NCBI GenBank assembly: GCA_000151295.1 | Contig: GG745328.1 | Coordinates: 632,327-696,326, forward strand | Direction: 5' to 3' | From: Allomyces macrogynus ATCC 38327 | Lineage: Eukaryota; Blastocladiomycota; Blastocladiomycetes; Blastocladiales; Blastocladiaceae | Length of the DNA stretch: 64,000 nucleotides | Shown: positions 8,031 to 19,472 of the stretch, piece after piece | How positions within the stretch are numbered: position 1 is the first letter of the stretch | Layout: each line of letters starts with the position of its first letter | The notes under the pieces: generated by a model | Databases searched by the model: none | The model's input: the letters and a program-made list of their open reading frames with translations, nothing else | Told to the model about the DNA's origin: nothing | Made by a program: the position numbers and the translations under genes

Positions 8031-11000
8031 ATGGCGGCAGTCGCAGATTTGCGTGACGACCACTTGGCCGCCGTGTATCATGCACACCCAGACATGCATC
8101 GCGTGTGCGTGCCGCCCGCCGCGTGGATTGCGGACGCGGCGGATCCAGCGGCAGCGGGAGCTGCAGGGTCAACCGAGGTCCCGAGCGACGAGGAAGGGTC
8201 GGTGGTCGTGCTCGGCGACGACTTGGAGCTCAAGACGTGTTTGATGCCGATTCGGAAAAGACGGTACTGGTCATCAGGGACAGCGACGACGAGGACGACG
8301 ATGACAAGTTTGTCGCGGATTCCGACCAGGGCGCAAAAATTAGTTCCAGAGAGTGCGGTTGCTGCGTCCTCATCGAAGGCGGGTTCGGCAGCGGGGCCTA
8401 AATTGCCGCACAACAAGCGCCAGTGCCAGCAAAACCCGAATTGCTTGCTTCATTTGGGCCTGGCCGAGTGGTCTCGCAAGGGTACGTCGTTGGCTCGATA
8501 GTTGTTGTGCCAGTCGACGTGGTGTTTAGATTTGGGTTGCCCGCGATAGACGCCAAGGCGCGCTTCGTTGAACGCGAGCTCAAAATGTTTGGCGCGCACG
8601 TCGACCCGGCCCTACTGCTCGCCGCCGCGACCGAATCAGACCCGCACGCGGGCGTTGGTCTCGTGAATCTCGGCGCGACGTGCTACATCAACAGTTTGCA
8701 GTCGACAGTCGGCGCGATCGAAGCGCAGGGGAACTGACGACCTTTCTCATCCTTCTCCTTCGGATTTAGGTCCTGTTCTGGGGCGTGACGTTCCGAACAC
8801 GCGTCTACCAGCACGCATCCGCGTCGCCAATTCTCGCCCAGCTCGGCGGCGTGTTTGCGTTCCTGCAGCAGGGCCATCTCCCGACGTAACGTACGCGCCG
8901 CGTGAGCTGATTCAGTACCTGGAAATCAACCCGGGCATCCAGCAGGACGCGCAAGAGTTTGGCAAGCTTTTGCTGCAGGTTATCGAGGAGCAGTGTTCCG
9001 CGTTTGACCAGCCGATACAAGTCCGTTTTGAATTCTCCATCCTCCCATTCAACCTTTTTACCGACCGCTCACGACCACGATCACGGTCACTCTCTAGCTC
9101 GGCGGCACGTCCAGTACGTGACCGAGTGCCAAGGCTGCGGCACCGCGACTCGATTTGCGCCGAGCCGATTCCACGAACTCGTGCTCAGTCCAGCCGCGCG
9201 GCTGCAGAACACGGTCGAGGTCATGCTCGACGCTCTGTTTGCGGCCGAGCGCATGACGGACAGCAACCAGGTGCAGTGCGCGACGTGCGGGTGCAAGCAG
9301 GACGTGGACTGGCGCATGGAAGTCGACCAGCTCGGTAACGTGCATTGCCTGCAAGTCTCGCAGTTCGCGTTCGACCCGAAGACCATGACCAAGAATAAGA
9401 ACCAGCACTCGATCCGGATCCCGCACCAGCTCGTCGACATGGCCACGATCCCGGGCGACTGGGTGCTGACGGGCATGGTCATGCACAAGGGCGCGAGCAC
9501 CGATTACGGGCACTACATTGCGCACGTGCGCCCGCGCGCCGATGGGCCGTGGCTGTGCCTCGACGACGACAAGTGCACGGTCATGCCGGACCCGCCGGAC
9601 CCGCTCGGATCGACGCAGGCCTATCTCTTGTTCTACACGCGCGCCGAGCTCGTTGTGCATCCGCCGCCCGCCCCGGAGCCGCCGCAACTCGATGCGCTGG
9701 CTGTGCAAATGGAGGTGGACGATCATCTCGCCCAGAAACGGCAGTCGCAGGAGCAGTTCATATTTGATGCTTGACTGACGTTTGCGTTCTGGGTCAGGCT
9801 TCGCTCATTTTAGCGATTTGTGCTGCGTCTGTAGAATTGACCAGGTCGTCGAGGACCTTGAGCGCTCGTTCAAATTGCGGCGAGACATGTTTGCCCAGTT
9901 GCATCCCCGACACGTCGACGTGCGTGTCATACATAACCAGTGTGTTCGCGCCAATCCGCACAACACATGCTCACTTTGCTGTCACCCCGCGATAGGACCC
10001 ATGCGCCTACATCCCAACAGCCTATCTCGAGCAAGTGTTCGCGTTTGACCCGCTCATCCGCCAAATGCCGCCGCTTGACATGACCGCGTTCCAATGCCAG
10101 CACCACCGTCTCGATCCGCGTGTGCTCGGGCAAGTCAAGCGCGTCGCGCTCGCTGCCGCGCACAAGTACACCCAACCCGTCGGCGCCTTTCTCGACCACG
10201 AGTCCGGCCCGTGCCGCGACTTCGTTGCCGCCGTCGTGCACGACCACCAGCAACGGCGGATGGGCCGCAGCGCGTTCGACGACTGGGACGCGGCTGCGCT
10301 CGACGGCGACCCGCGCGCCGCCAGGGCGCCGATAGCGTGGGCCGCCGACGTGAATCGCACGCGTGTCGTTTCGGACCCGAACAAGCAGACCGAACAAGCA
10401 GACACTCGCGCATTGGCGATGGGGCCGCAACGGATCGCCGTGTCGGAAGCGCAGGTCGCGCTGCTGGCTAACTTGTACCCGCACGTGCACTTGCCACGCA
10501 TGACCAAGACGGTGTGCCCGGATTGCGCGGCCGTGCACGCGGCGATGCAGGCGTCGCTCAACGACTCGCGCCAACAGGTGGCGCGCGAATTGGCCGAGTT
10601 CCCGTTGCGCTTGCGCGCTCCGTCTTTGCGAGACGAGTTGCCGGTCGTGCCCGACGACTACGTGCTTGTCGAGGGCGGGTTTCTTGAATCGTGGCGCACG
10701 TGGGTCAACGAGCCGGACAGCGCGATGCGGCCGAGAGCGATTGATGGCACGCGCCTTTTGTGCGAGCACGGCAAGGTCCATGTCGACCCGCGCGCTAAAC
10801 TCGACCGCAGTCTCGTGTTTGATTGTGCCCGCGAGTCGCGGCATGTGGGAGCGGATTGCTGAGCTGTTCCCCGCCGAGGGCGACCTGGTGCTCGATAACT
10901 CGTTTGAGGTCTGTGCCGAGTGCCGTGTTCCGTGGCTCATTCAAACGTGCGGCAATTTCGAGCTGGAAATCACGATTGAGCGCGCTCTCGACATTGCCTC

Positions 11001-11640
11001 GGTTAGCGCGACGACGGCGACCGGACGCAAGCGCCGGCGCCCGGCGAAGACGGAGGTGTTGATCAAAATCACCGAGACACTGCGCGATGCCAAGATATCG
11101 GTGCGTCCTCTGTTCAAGATTCTGACCTGACCGTTTCGGATACTTGTGCTGACAGCTAGCCCCACTCCCTTCCACTAGCTGATCGAATTCGCCGGCGTCT
11201 ACCCCATGGACCAGCGGCTCTTCTTCGACGGCGTCGAGCTCACCGACATGTCGGCAACCATCCTGCAACTCGCCCTCTACAACGGGCGTGTGCTGACGCT
11301 TGCTGTCGACGAGGCGCGCAACACGTCGCCCGACCGCAGCGGCGAGCGCGCGCGCGAATTCGGGTTCACGGGCCTCTTGCAGCGCGGGCGCGGCGGTACC
11401 GGCGATAGCAGCGCGCAGTCACCTGTGCCGCAAGCTCATCCGCCTTGGCCCGAGATCTTACCAGACCGGACCGTGGTGTTGGAGCTGACCACCGACGAAA
11501 AAGAGGCCGAAGAAGATATCATGGCGATACTCATGGACATGGATGTTGACATGGACGCGCCGCAGGTCCCGTGCCCGACGTGCACGTTCTTGAACACGGC
11601 CTTCGTGCAGGTGTGCGAGGTGTGCGAGAACGCGCTGTGA
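8031..11640 (+). CDS. USP48: USP48-type ubiquitin C-terminal hydrolase (frame broken twice)
   Basis: This is a cysteine protease that removes ubiquitin. Exons read: 8031-8481, 8550-8707, 8770-9020, 9115-9743, 9835-9919, 9996-11100, 11179-11640; splice phases agree. Exon 1 holds CQQNPNCLLHLGLAEW, the family's N-terminal signature. Exon 2 holds the catalytic Cys box GLVNLGATCYINSLQ; exon 3 the QQDAQEF box; exon 4 the zinc-ribbon cysteines (CQGC, CATC) and the His box DYGHYIAHV. A DUSP-like segment (DYVLVEGGFLESWRTWVN) lies near 10660-10710. The last exons give a ubiquitin-like fold (IEFAGVYPMDQRLFFDG) and a C-terminal RanBP2-like finger (CPTCTFLNTAFVQVCEVC). Two breaks spoil the frame: a 5-bp tandem duplication (ACGTAACGTA) near 8894-8904 and a one-base shift near 10820-10835. 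A possible third lies at 8225-8335. Either the gene is decaying or the assembly has indels. Confidence 0.82.
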
Positions 11641-11820
11641 TAGGAGCTGGCAGAGAAGAGAAGGTAGATGGGTGGATGGGTTTGTTGTTCAATCAATACT
11701 AATCACATTATTAATACACGCCGGGCAAAAATGAGCGCGGAAGAGCCGAAGACGCGAAGGAAAAATCGAGCGGTCAGGCCAGCCAAAACGGCACGGCGGC
11801 CCAACATTCCCGCGGTGCTG

Positions 11821-12990
11821 TCAGTAGCCGCCGCGAGCCTCGCGCCGCCGCAGGCGCTGCAGCCTTTCAAGTGCGGCCTCGATGATGCGGAACACGGGGC
11901 CCGGGGTATACTCGTCGGTGGACGCGCCGCGGTCCGCAGCATAGTAGGGCGACGATGGGTGCGTGACGCCCGGAGTTGCGACGGCGTGCCGTGCGCGATT
12001 GAGTTCGTCGAGCAGCAGCCGGCGGAAAGCGGTGCCTTCGCGGTGCTGGAAGACGGGGAAGAGCGGCACGAGCAGTTCGGTTGCCGCGTACGGGTGGCCG
12101 AACATGTGTTGCGCAACGTCGGCGTAGTCTGTAAATGAGCAAAGATGACGTCAGCGTGGGCTGTTGTCTGGTCGCGAGAAAGTGGAGAAGGGACGGACAT
12201 GCGTATTCGAGGACGAGCTGGTCGCGGTTCACACCGTGCGCGCGACACGGTGGGTCCCGAATCACGTCGAGCAAACCAACGGGATTCGCGACAACGGAAC
12301 GGCCCAGAACGACGCCGTCGACGTAGCCCTCGGTCGCATGCCGGTGCACGTCGTTGTATGTCACGCGCGAGAACGCGCTCAAGTCCACATCCACCTCCAA
12401 ATTCGGCCATCGCTGCTTGATTTCCCAGGCATCGGCTGGGTCGAGGCCACGCGCATCAAGGACCAACCTCGGCGGGCGGCCGGGGACTGCAGATAGCGGC
12501 CGCACATACTTGTCAGGGTCGTTCATGACCACGGCGAGTGGGTATACGAGCGTGACCGGGTCATGGTGGTTCCCGCCACGCAATGCGGCCACTACATCTC
12601 GAACCCATGCTGGGTCGGCGAGTTGACGCGCAATACCGCCGCCGCCGTCGTCACCGCGGTTCTTGCACCGCGCGTATTGCGGCCACACACCGTTCCACGC
12701 GATGCCATGCGCGGTCGCGACGTAGCCCGTGTCGCGCAGCATTTGCGCAGCCACGGCGAGCTCGTGCGGGTCAGTACCCGACACGTAGGGCGCCGTGTGT
12801 GGCGTGACCACGCCGAGATAGCGCTGCAGTGATCGCGGCCGGTCGGTGAGGGCGCGGGCCGCGCGCGTCTCCATGACTTGAGGGGTCGTCGGCGATATTA
12901 GCCACATGAGGTAGCGCCAGTGCGGGTCAATAGCTTCGCGCATCGATTGGACCGTAACGCGAAAAGATGGCGGCAGCGGAGTGAGGTTCG
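11821..12990 (-). CDS. Divergent DusA-like tRNA-dihydrouridine synthase homologue
   Basis: Two exons are supported: about 12990-12199 and 12128-11821, joined at donor GTCCGT and acceptor TTACAG with matching phase. The order of segments follows DusA. DPHWRYLMWLISPTTPQVME matches the DWTDRHCRYFHRLLS region, and YVSGTDPHELAVAAQMLRDT matches the QLGGSDPxxLA strand-helix. GGGGIARQLADPAWVRDVV matches the GGFGAxLMxxPxLVxDCV segment, and VDGVVLGRSVVANPVGLLDV matches the phosphate-binding DGVMIGRxAYxNP. The C-terminal exon carries the final helical domain (YADVAQHMFGHPY). Key active-site motifs are eroded: NVGCPS is replaced by the neighbourhood of YARCKNRG, and the KHRIG and HAR motifs are changed. 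It may be inactive or altered. Upstream (12980-13260) another frame reads VEDTGTTYRVAMDLGVRAIT and looks coding; it may be an earlier exon. Confidence 0.62.
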
Positions 12991-13260
12991 GATCGTCTGC
13001 TCGTGAGCGTGGTCGGGCGGGTCGGGTTGGTGTCGCAGCACGGTCCTGCGAGGCGGCACATGGAGACGAGTGGGTGAAGGACGTGCACGTCGTTCTCTTG
13101 GCCGAATTGGAGGTCGAATCGCTGGCCGTAGTCGTCGTGATCGTGCGGATTGGTGGTGCGAGCGGCAGAGAAGTCGCGACGGGTGAGCAGAGTGATCGCA
13201 CGGACGCCCAGATCCATTGCGACGCGGTATGTGGTGCCGGTATCCTCGACGTCGGTGACC

Positions 13261-14789
13261 TTGGTAATGGCGGCTTGCTACGGGGCCTCCTTGGGCTTGC
13301 AGGGTCGTCGCGGGCCAGATGCAGCGTGCTGGTTGATACTGGCGTACTGGGCACGCTGGTCGCTGATCGCACTGCGATCCTTGGTGTTCGGACCCCACAA
13401 CGGCACGCGGCGCACGCGGCGCTCATGTTTATTGGCGTGCGATCGGGTTCCGCTCCGCTCGTGCTCTTGCAGCGCGCTGTCGTCGTCGTGGTGATCGTGC
13501 CGGGTCGAGTGTTGCCAGTTGGGCTGGCGCTGCTGGCGGCCACTTGGCCGCGATCAGCTCAAGCTGGAGAAGTGGCACGTGTGTAGGCCGTCAAAAACAT
13601 CCTTGCCTGATGTCCAAGTGACGTGGACCTGATCAAGAGGACTTGGCTGCAAGACCATTTCGGTCTTGGCGCTTTTTGCATTTCACGCTCGCTCCCCTCT
13701 GCTCTCCTCACCGAGTCTCCAGCCAGCAACAATCCTCTCAGTGGCAGCAAGCATAGATCTTTGCCGTTTGCTCCCTTGAGGCCGCATCTCTCTCTGTTCA
13801 TTTCATCGCTCATACATGCCTGGTCGGTTTGGACCATCACAAATTTGAGGAGGTCCATTATGGAATACGGTAGAAACGGATGGACCTTGGTGGATCAAGC
13901 ATCCGGGCATCTACTGTATCTGAATGGCCGCCAACAGTTTGGCATGACGCTTGGCTCATTCTGCCTTGGCGCAACGACCATTGCAGGCCCATCGTGATAG
14001 ATGATGATTATGATCGCTATACGTGGCGGGAATGGACGGCGCCTCCCAACGCAAGTCCGTCGCGAAGATGGACGCCTCTCCCCTTCCCTATTGAACAGCT
14101 GTCCACGATGCATCTTGCAAATAGATGGGAGGTGTTGCGGTGTGGACAGCTAAAAGCAGAGCATGAACTGGCCGTTATTGACTGATCCTGATGATGTTGA
14201 TTCATGGTGATGCTTGAGCCAGTGACGTCCATACACCTCCAATGCCAATTTAGAATCGCGTTCTAGCACAAGCCTGGATTACTGATCTCTGCTGCCCAAT
14301 CTTTTCAAAGCATGAACTGTCAACTACACCCCCTCGCTCGAGATCTGGGCCAATGCGAATCCTCAAACAATACCTTTCCGCGAGCGTGGCCGGTGGAGAA
14401 CTGAGCCATGATGATATTCTCTATCACCGTGGGCATCGTTTCGGGGGTGGATGGGGACTCGACATCCGCAATGTTGGCGGAAATGGTTCGGCGCCCCAGC
14501 GGTCATCCTCGTCCATCGCTGATCATGGCGCTACAGATCTGGCCACACCATTCTACAGGTGGTCACTGTTCAGGGATTCCACGACCGACAGGCCGTTGCG
14601 CAGAGCGAGATGCACCCGACACGAGGTCGGGAAGGAAACAAATGTGTCATGCTCGGCATAACTGGATAAAACATGACAGGAGCGAGGGCAGCACCATTGA
14701 GGATGCTCGATCAACAACAAGCAAACAAAGGGAAGCAGGAAATGCACATAAATACTAGTCAATACCCTCCCACATCACGACAGCACTTC
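13261..14789. other. Spacer without recognised gene
   Basis: The first part (13261-13560) may hold the 5' end of the Dus-like gene, since one minus-strand frame reads RRVPLWGPNTKDRSAISDQ before a stop. From about 13600 the composition becomes less GC-rich. The longest plus-strand frames (13623-13997, 14353-14661) show no domain, no consistent codon bias and no splice pattern. No tRNA or spliceosomal RNA was recognised. Confidence 0.35.
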
Positions 14790-16739
14790 TCACGCAAACG
14801 GATTGTTCTCCAAATCGCTCTGAAACTGGACCACGGGCCGCGCGCTCGCACGCCCACGCGCGGCGCCCGGCGTCGACAGCCGCGACCACATGGACCCGAC
14901 CGCCGAAAAGACGTGCGAGAAGAGCGAAGTGGGCGCCGTGGGCGTGGTTGACGGTGGAGCCGCACTCGACCCAGCAACGGCATGAACGCGCATCGGCCGC
15001 GCCGAGTGCGACGGCGTGGTCGCGGCCGACGGGTGGTAGACGGTCTCCGCATCATCATCGTCCTCCCCATCATCCTCGGCGGCATCGGGCGACGCCGATG
15101 CTGGCGCGGGTGCGGGCGCTTGCGGGGCCTTGAGCTCATCTTGAGCCGTGGGAGTCGTGTCGTCCTCGAGCGGCGACGGCGCCGTGACCACCGCAATCGC
15201 CGACGACCCTTCGGGCGACGACAAGATCGCTTGCAGGAACGAGTTGGCGCGCATCGCCTCGGCCTCGGGGTCGACGGGCGAGGCAACGGGCGCACCGCGC
15301 GGCATCCCCGCACCGCGGCGCCCGCTCATCATAATCCGCGTGTTCTGCTTGGATGCCGGATGCACCTGCATTTCCGTGAGCTTGTACTCGTCGAGGGATC
15401 TCATGAGCGACCGGTACCCATCGGTCGAAATCACACCCTTGGACCTTTTACTGCGCGTCGACTCGATACTCTTCCGGTCGTACTCGCAGGGCGAGTGCGT
15501 CAGCAGGACTTGCTTGGAGGCCGAGAAGGAGACACTGCGCGCAAGTGCTGGACGGCGGTTTGGTGTGAAGAGCGCGAGTGCTGCGCGCGACGCCGTCGGC
15601 GGGTCGGCGTGCGTGCCGGTGAACCGGTGCACGGCGACTGTCGATGGCCGGCGCGGCTCGCGCTTGACCGACTGCGCGGTCGGCGTCGATGGGACAGAAA
15701 GCGGCGACGCGACCTGCGGCGGCTTGGCGACCGACCACGACGAGGCGTCGACGAATGGCGTCAGACCCGTCGTCGTGTGTGGTGCGGGCGGAGCCGCCGC
15801 ATTGATATCGGTAATGGAGAGAATCGAACGCGTCATGTTCGCAGCAGCAGCCGACTCGGCGGCCGGCTCGGGCACGGAATCGAGCAGCTTGACACCGCCC
15901 GATGACCACCGGCGGCGCCGTGGCGTCCACATGGCCGTTACGGGAGTGTCGACCGGGGGCAGCGGCAGCAGGAGCGTGGGCGGCGACTCGGGCGGGACCT
16001 CGGGTGGGTCCGGGACCTGGTCCATGGGCTGTTCGGTCTGCTCGAGCGCTGCCTGCTCAGCGGCGACGGGAACGCTGTCGACGACTATGGCGTCGTCGGA
16101 TTCCTTGGGCAACGGCGTCTTGCGCGGCCTGCCGCGCCCCCGTTTCACGCCGTCAGCCGTCGTCGACGTTGTCGTCGTCTTGCGGCTCTTGGACGCAGAC
16201 GCAGCGCTCGCCACCGTCGTGGTCGTCGTTTTGCGAGCCGCGCGCTTAGCCGGTGCATGGATCTCGCCCGTGCTCCGCGCGGGCGCCGGCGCGGCGACCG
16301 ACGAGCTTGGAGCCTGGTCGAGCGCACTAGCCCGGTACCGTGCACGAGTCATGTACCCGGCAGAAGAGGCCGTGTTATCGTAGGGCGTCGTACGTGCGCG
16401 CTTGACCGGCCGCTTTTCAACGGGACCTGCCTCAGCTTGGGGCTCGTTGAGATGATCATCGTCCTCGGCCGAGGGCGCGGCGCGCGTGCGCTTGCGAGTC
16501 GGCTTGGCGACGATAGTGGCGGTCGCGGCCGCTGCAGCAGTAGAGGCTTGTCGACGACTGCGCGACGGGGCCAATGAGCTGGCTTCAGGTGCAGGCTCTT
16601 GCGATGCTGCAACTGTCGTCGCTGCCGTAGAAGACGACGAAGTTGCGGTACGGCGTCGGCCGCGGGCGCCGCCTTCTTGCGCGGCGTTGAGGCCATGGTT
16701 GCGGAGCAAACGTAGAGCAGGAGCAAGGGAGGTGGACAA
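14790..16739 (-). CDS. Ala/Ser/Pro-rich AT-hook protein
   Basis: A single open frame of 649 residues. Most of it is low-complexity and predicted disordered. It contains one clear AT-hook, KRGRGRPRKTPLP (around residues 198-210), which binds the minor groove of AT-rich DNA, and several basic clusters (RKRTRAAPS, EKRPVKRARTTP), so a nuclear, chromatin-linked protein is likely. Around residues 410-460 is the only ordered-looking block: HSPCEYDRKSIE, then GYRSLMRSLDEYKLTEMQVH, which looks conserved but whose family I cannot name. An acidic run (EDDGEDDDDAETVYHPS) and a hydrophobic C-terminal segment (FSHVFSAVGSMWSRL) follow. An alternative ATG at about 16695 opens another frame (MASTPRKKAAP) but would not continue through the AT-hook. 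Confidence 0.7.
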   Translation of the reverse strand: MSTSLAPALRLLRNHGLNAAQEGGARGRRRTATSSSSTAATTVAASQEPAPEASSLAPSRSRRQASTAAAAATATIVAKPTRKRTRAAPSAEDDDHLNEPQAEAGPVEKRPVKRARTTPYDNTASSAGYMTRARYRASALDQAPSSSVAAPAPARSTGEIHAPAKRAARKTTTTTVASAASASKSRKTTTTSTTADGVKRGRGRPRKTPLPKESDDAIVVDSVPVAAEQAALEQTEQPMDQVPDPPEVPPESPPTLLLPLPPVDTPVTAMWTPRRRRWSSGGVKLLDSVPEPAAESAAAANMTRSILSITDINAAAPPAPHTTTGLTPFVDASSWSVAKPPQVASPLSVPSTPTAQSVKREPRRPSTVAVHRFTGTHADPPTASRAALALFTPNRRPALARSVSFSASKQVLLTHSPCEYDRKSIESTRSKRSKGVISTDGYRSLMRSLDEYKLTEMQVHPASKQNTRIMMSGRRGAGMPRGAPVASPVDPEAEAMRANSFLQAILSSPEGSSAIAVVTAPSPLEDDTTPTAQDELKAPQAPAPAPASASPDAAEDDGEDDDDAETVYHPSAATTPSHSARPMRVHAVAGSSAAPPSTTPTAPTSLFSHVFSAVGSMWSRLSTPGAARGRASARPVVQFQSDLENNPFA

Positions 16740-17101
16740 GAGTAATGGGCTGGAAGGAGCGGCGGGCAGGGCACACTCCCAATCGACCGACAGGGTGGAG
16801 AAGACGGCAGCGACGGCGACGGTGCGAGTGCGGGCAGTCGTGAGCGGATCTGGGCGGGCGCTGTCGTCGTCGTCGTCGTCTCGACGACAGCGGGTGGTGT
16901 CGACGTGACGATGACGAGACGGAGAGAGGAAGAAGCTGAGCCAACGACGGTGCTTAAGGCGTCACATCCGCTCCAAGTTCATATCTCCTTTTGTGGCTCG
17001 CCAAAAAGTTCGACTAGCAGCAGCACAGCCAATGCATCTCCCAACCAAACCAAACCGCAATACATACACGCGCGCCACGACCATCCCTGGTCAATGAGAA
17101 A

Positions 17102-19007
17102 TTACGCAAAGATGTCAAACTGCTTGGCGAGCTCGTTGGCCTCGGCCGGCTTGTGCTTGCCGAGCAGCACGCGGCGCGCGACATCGACCTTGCCGTGGAT
17201 GTTGAACATCAAGCAGCCCACAATCGTGTCGTCGCGCACGTAGAAAACGACACCCTTCTTGAACTCGTCCTTGGGCTTTGCCGGGGCCGCGGGAACGGCC
17301 ACCTTCTCCTCGCCCTCAGCAGCCGCCGCGGGAGCCGCCGCGGGTGCGTCGGCAGCGGGCTGCTGGCCCCAGACGCCGACCGTGACGAGCGAACTGTCAA
17401 GAATCCCCATGGCCTCGTACCCGATCTTGGGACCGAGGTCCGACCAGAACATGGACTGGTGCGTGAACGCCTTGGGCTTGCCCGCCATCGACCGGCCGGC
17501 CCAGCGGCCACCCAGCACGGCCGCGTCGTAGTGCTCGACACGGCGACGGCCAAGGGCCACATCGTGGAACGATACATTGTCGCCCGCGCAGAACACGTTA
17601 CGCCGCGCCTCGAGCTCAGCGTTCACGACAATCCCGCCACGGACCGGGTCAATCTCGAGCCCGGCCTGGCGCGCGAGCTCCACGTTGGGCTCAATGCCCA
17701 CAGCCACAACGACGTGGTCAAACTTGCGCTGCACGCCGTTCGTCTCAACAATGATCTGGTCCGACTCGGCGTCGTACTTGAGCGCCGTGACCTTGGACTT
17801 GAAAAGCACCTCGACGCCCTCCTTCTGCACCTGTTGCGTCGTCCACCGGGCCAGGTACCGCGGGAAGACGAGCGCCATGTTGCCGTCCTCTGGGAAGACC
17901 TGCGTGACCTTGGTCTTCTTTGCGAGCGCAACCGACAGCTCCGACCCAAGGAACCCGCCGCCAATCACAGCCACGTGCTTGCCCTGAGCAGCGACCGCAG
18001 CGAGCTTCTTGAAGTCGTCGACCGACCGGTACGTGACGACGCGCTTCTGCGCGGCCTCGGGCAGCGCCTTCTGGTCCGCGAGCGTGCGCGGCGTCCCGCC
18101 CGTCGCGATCAGGACCTTACCGTACGGTACGGTCGTGCCATTGTCGAGCGTGACGGTCTGTGCATCGACGTCGAGCGCGACGGCGCGGTGGCCCGTCACG
18201 AGCTTGACGCCCGTACCGGTCGGGTGCAGGTCCGCGGCATTGACCTGCTCGTACTCGCTGGCGTCCTGGTAGAAAAGCGACGTTTCCTTGCCCTCCCAGT
18301 TGGTGAACTGCAGGTGCGAGGTCACCTCCGGGTCCTCGGAGAACCACAGCTCTTTGGAGAGCGGGGGGCGCTGGTAGGGCGCGTAACGCTCCCCGGTAAT
18401 GATCAGGATCTCGGCGGTCGGGTCGACTTCCTGAATGCCGAGCATGGCCGAGTAGGACGCGGTGCCGCCGCTACACACGGGAAATTGCACAGAGTGCGCA
18501 TGTCAGCAAATGAGTGTCACATCGTAATCGTGATCGCATGTTCGCGAGATAAACGCACCCGATCAGCACGTATTGGAAGCGATCCGGCACCACGACGGCC
18601 TTCTCCGTCTCCGCGGCGGTCTTCTCATCCTTGTCCTCGACCTCGGCCGCGGGCGCCGCGTGCGCCGGCGCGGGCCCAACGGCCTCAGAGCGGTGCGCGT
18701 AGTACTTTTCCGGCGGCTTGGTGATGGCCAGGAACTACACGATCGGCTCTTATTCATCAGCTCCATACCATTTTGATCAGAGGTGCAAAGCGACACGCAC
18801 CGCCGGAACAAAGAACAGCGCCGAGGCAATCGCCCACAGCGCATTCGATCCATCCGACGGCGACTTGTGCGACTGGTGGTGCGACTCGGACGATGCGAAG
18901 CGGCGCGCGATCGCGCGAGCGGGAGTCGAGCGCGGCACGGCGGTACGGATCGCCGGGGCGGCAGCGGCACGGGCGCGCGTGGCGCGCAGTAGGAGCTGGC
19001 TCGCCAT
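17102..19007 (-). CDS. AIF1: Apoptosis-inducing factor-type mitochondrial FAD oxidoreductase
   Basis: Three exons (18801-19007, 18559-18734, 17102-18470) with donors GTGCGT and matching phases give 583 residues. Exon 1 begins MASQLLLRATRARAAAAP, an arginine-rich, acid-free mitochondrial presequence, and ends with a membrane segment (NALWAIASALFFVPA). The exon 2/3 junction rebuilds the FAD-binding glycine motif LIGGGTASYSA. RYAPYQRPPLSKELWF is the AIF signature, ATGGTPR marks the FAD fold, and VAVIGGGFLGSELSVALA is the NADH-binding motif. CAGDNVSFHDVALGRRRVEH and the C-terminal domain match AIFM1. An Ala/Pro-rich insert sits near residues 510-535. AIF is an NADH oxidase tethered in the intermembrane space that supports respiratory-chain assembly and can promote chromatin breakdown when released. 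The start at 19007 is chosen for the presequence; an upstream in-frame ATG exists at 19073. Confidence 0.93.
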
Positions 19008-19472
19008 GGTGTTGATGGTGCTGCTGCTTGTGGTCGGCGGAGGACTTGAGCCGAGGTGCTGCTGATCGAGCACGGCAAGAGTGGAAGGGATTTGATTTCT
19101 GTCGGGCGTGCACGTGCCTCTCTACCGCAAACTACAGGCTGTGTTCCGATCGCGTCTCTCAGGTCGCCCGCGGTTCGATTCGTGGCCAAACCATTTCAAC
19201 GATTTTACATAGCACGGTGTTGGCAGGTGACAGGGTCTTCATGGTCAAGAATGGTGGAGGAGGAGAGGAAGCGGCCATTTCGGGGCTGGCTTCTCAACCT
19301 CAAACGCACCCACCTCGAGGCAGGCAGCCCGCGATCCGCTCCTCGTTGGCCATCAAATGACAATCACAATATGTCCCCGAGCAGGGCATCATCCACTTCT
19401 TGTCTCTCCACCAGGTGTGTGCTGCCCGGCGACGCAGCAAGCCGCTCGAGACAAACGTGGCAGGGAACAATA
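19008..19472. other. Promoter side of the AIF gene, no gene seen
   Basis: This stretch lies upstream of the AIF gene start. Its reading frames are short and unlike any family known to me. A tRNA B-box-like GGTTCGATTC near 19171 lacks a matching A-box and arms. Confidence 0.35.

Noticed and set aside
8835..8930. An intron removing the 5-bp duplication in the deubiquitinase (GTGTTT to ATTCAG)
   Set aside because: Phase would fit, but it would delete a segment that matches the conserved region before the QQD box, so an indel is more likely.
13990..14215. A C/D-box snoRNA near the TGATGATG strings
   Set aside because: Box-like strings occur, but no terminal stem or properly spaced D box; the match is no better than chance.
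19160..19190. GGTTCGATTC as a tRNA B-box
   Set aside because: No A-box at the right distance and no arms.
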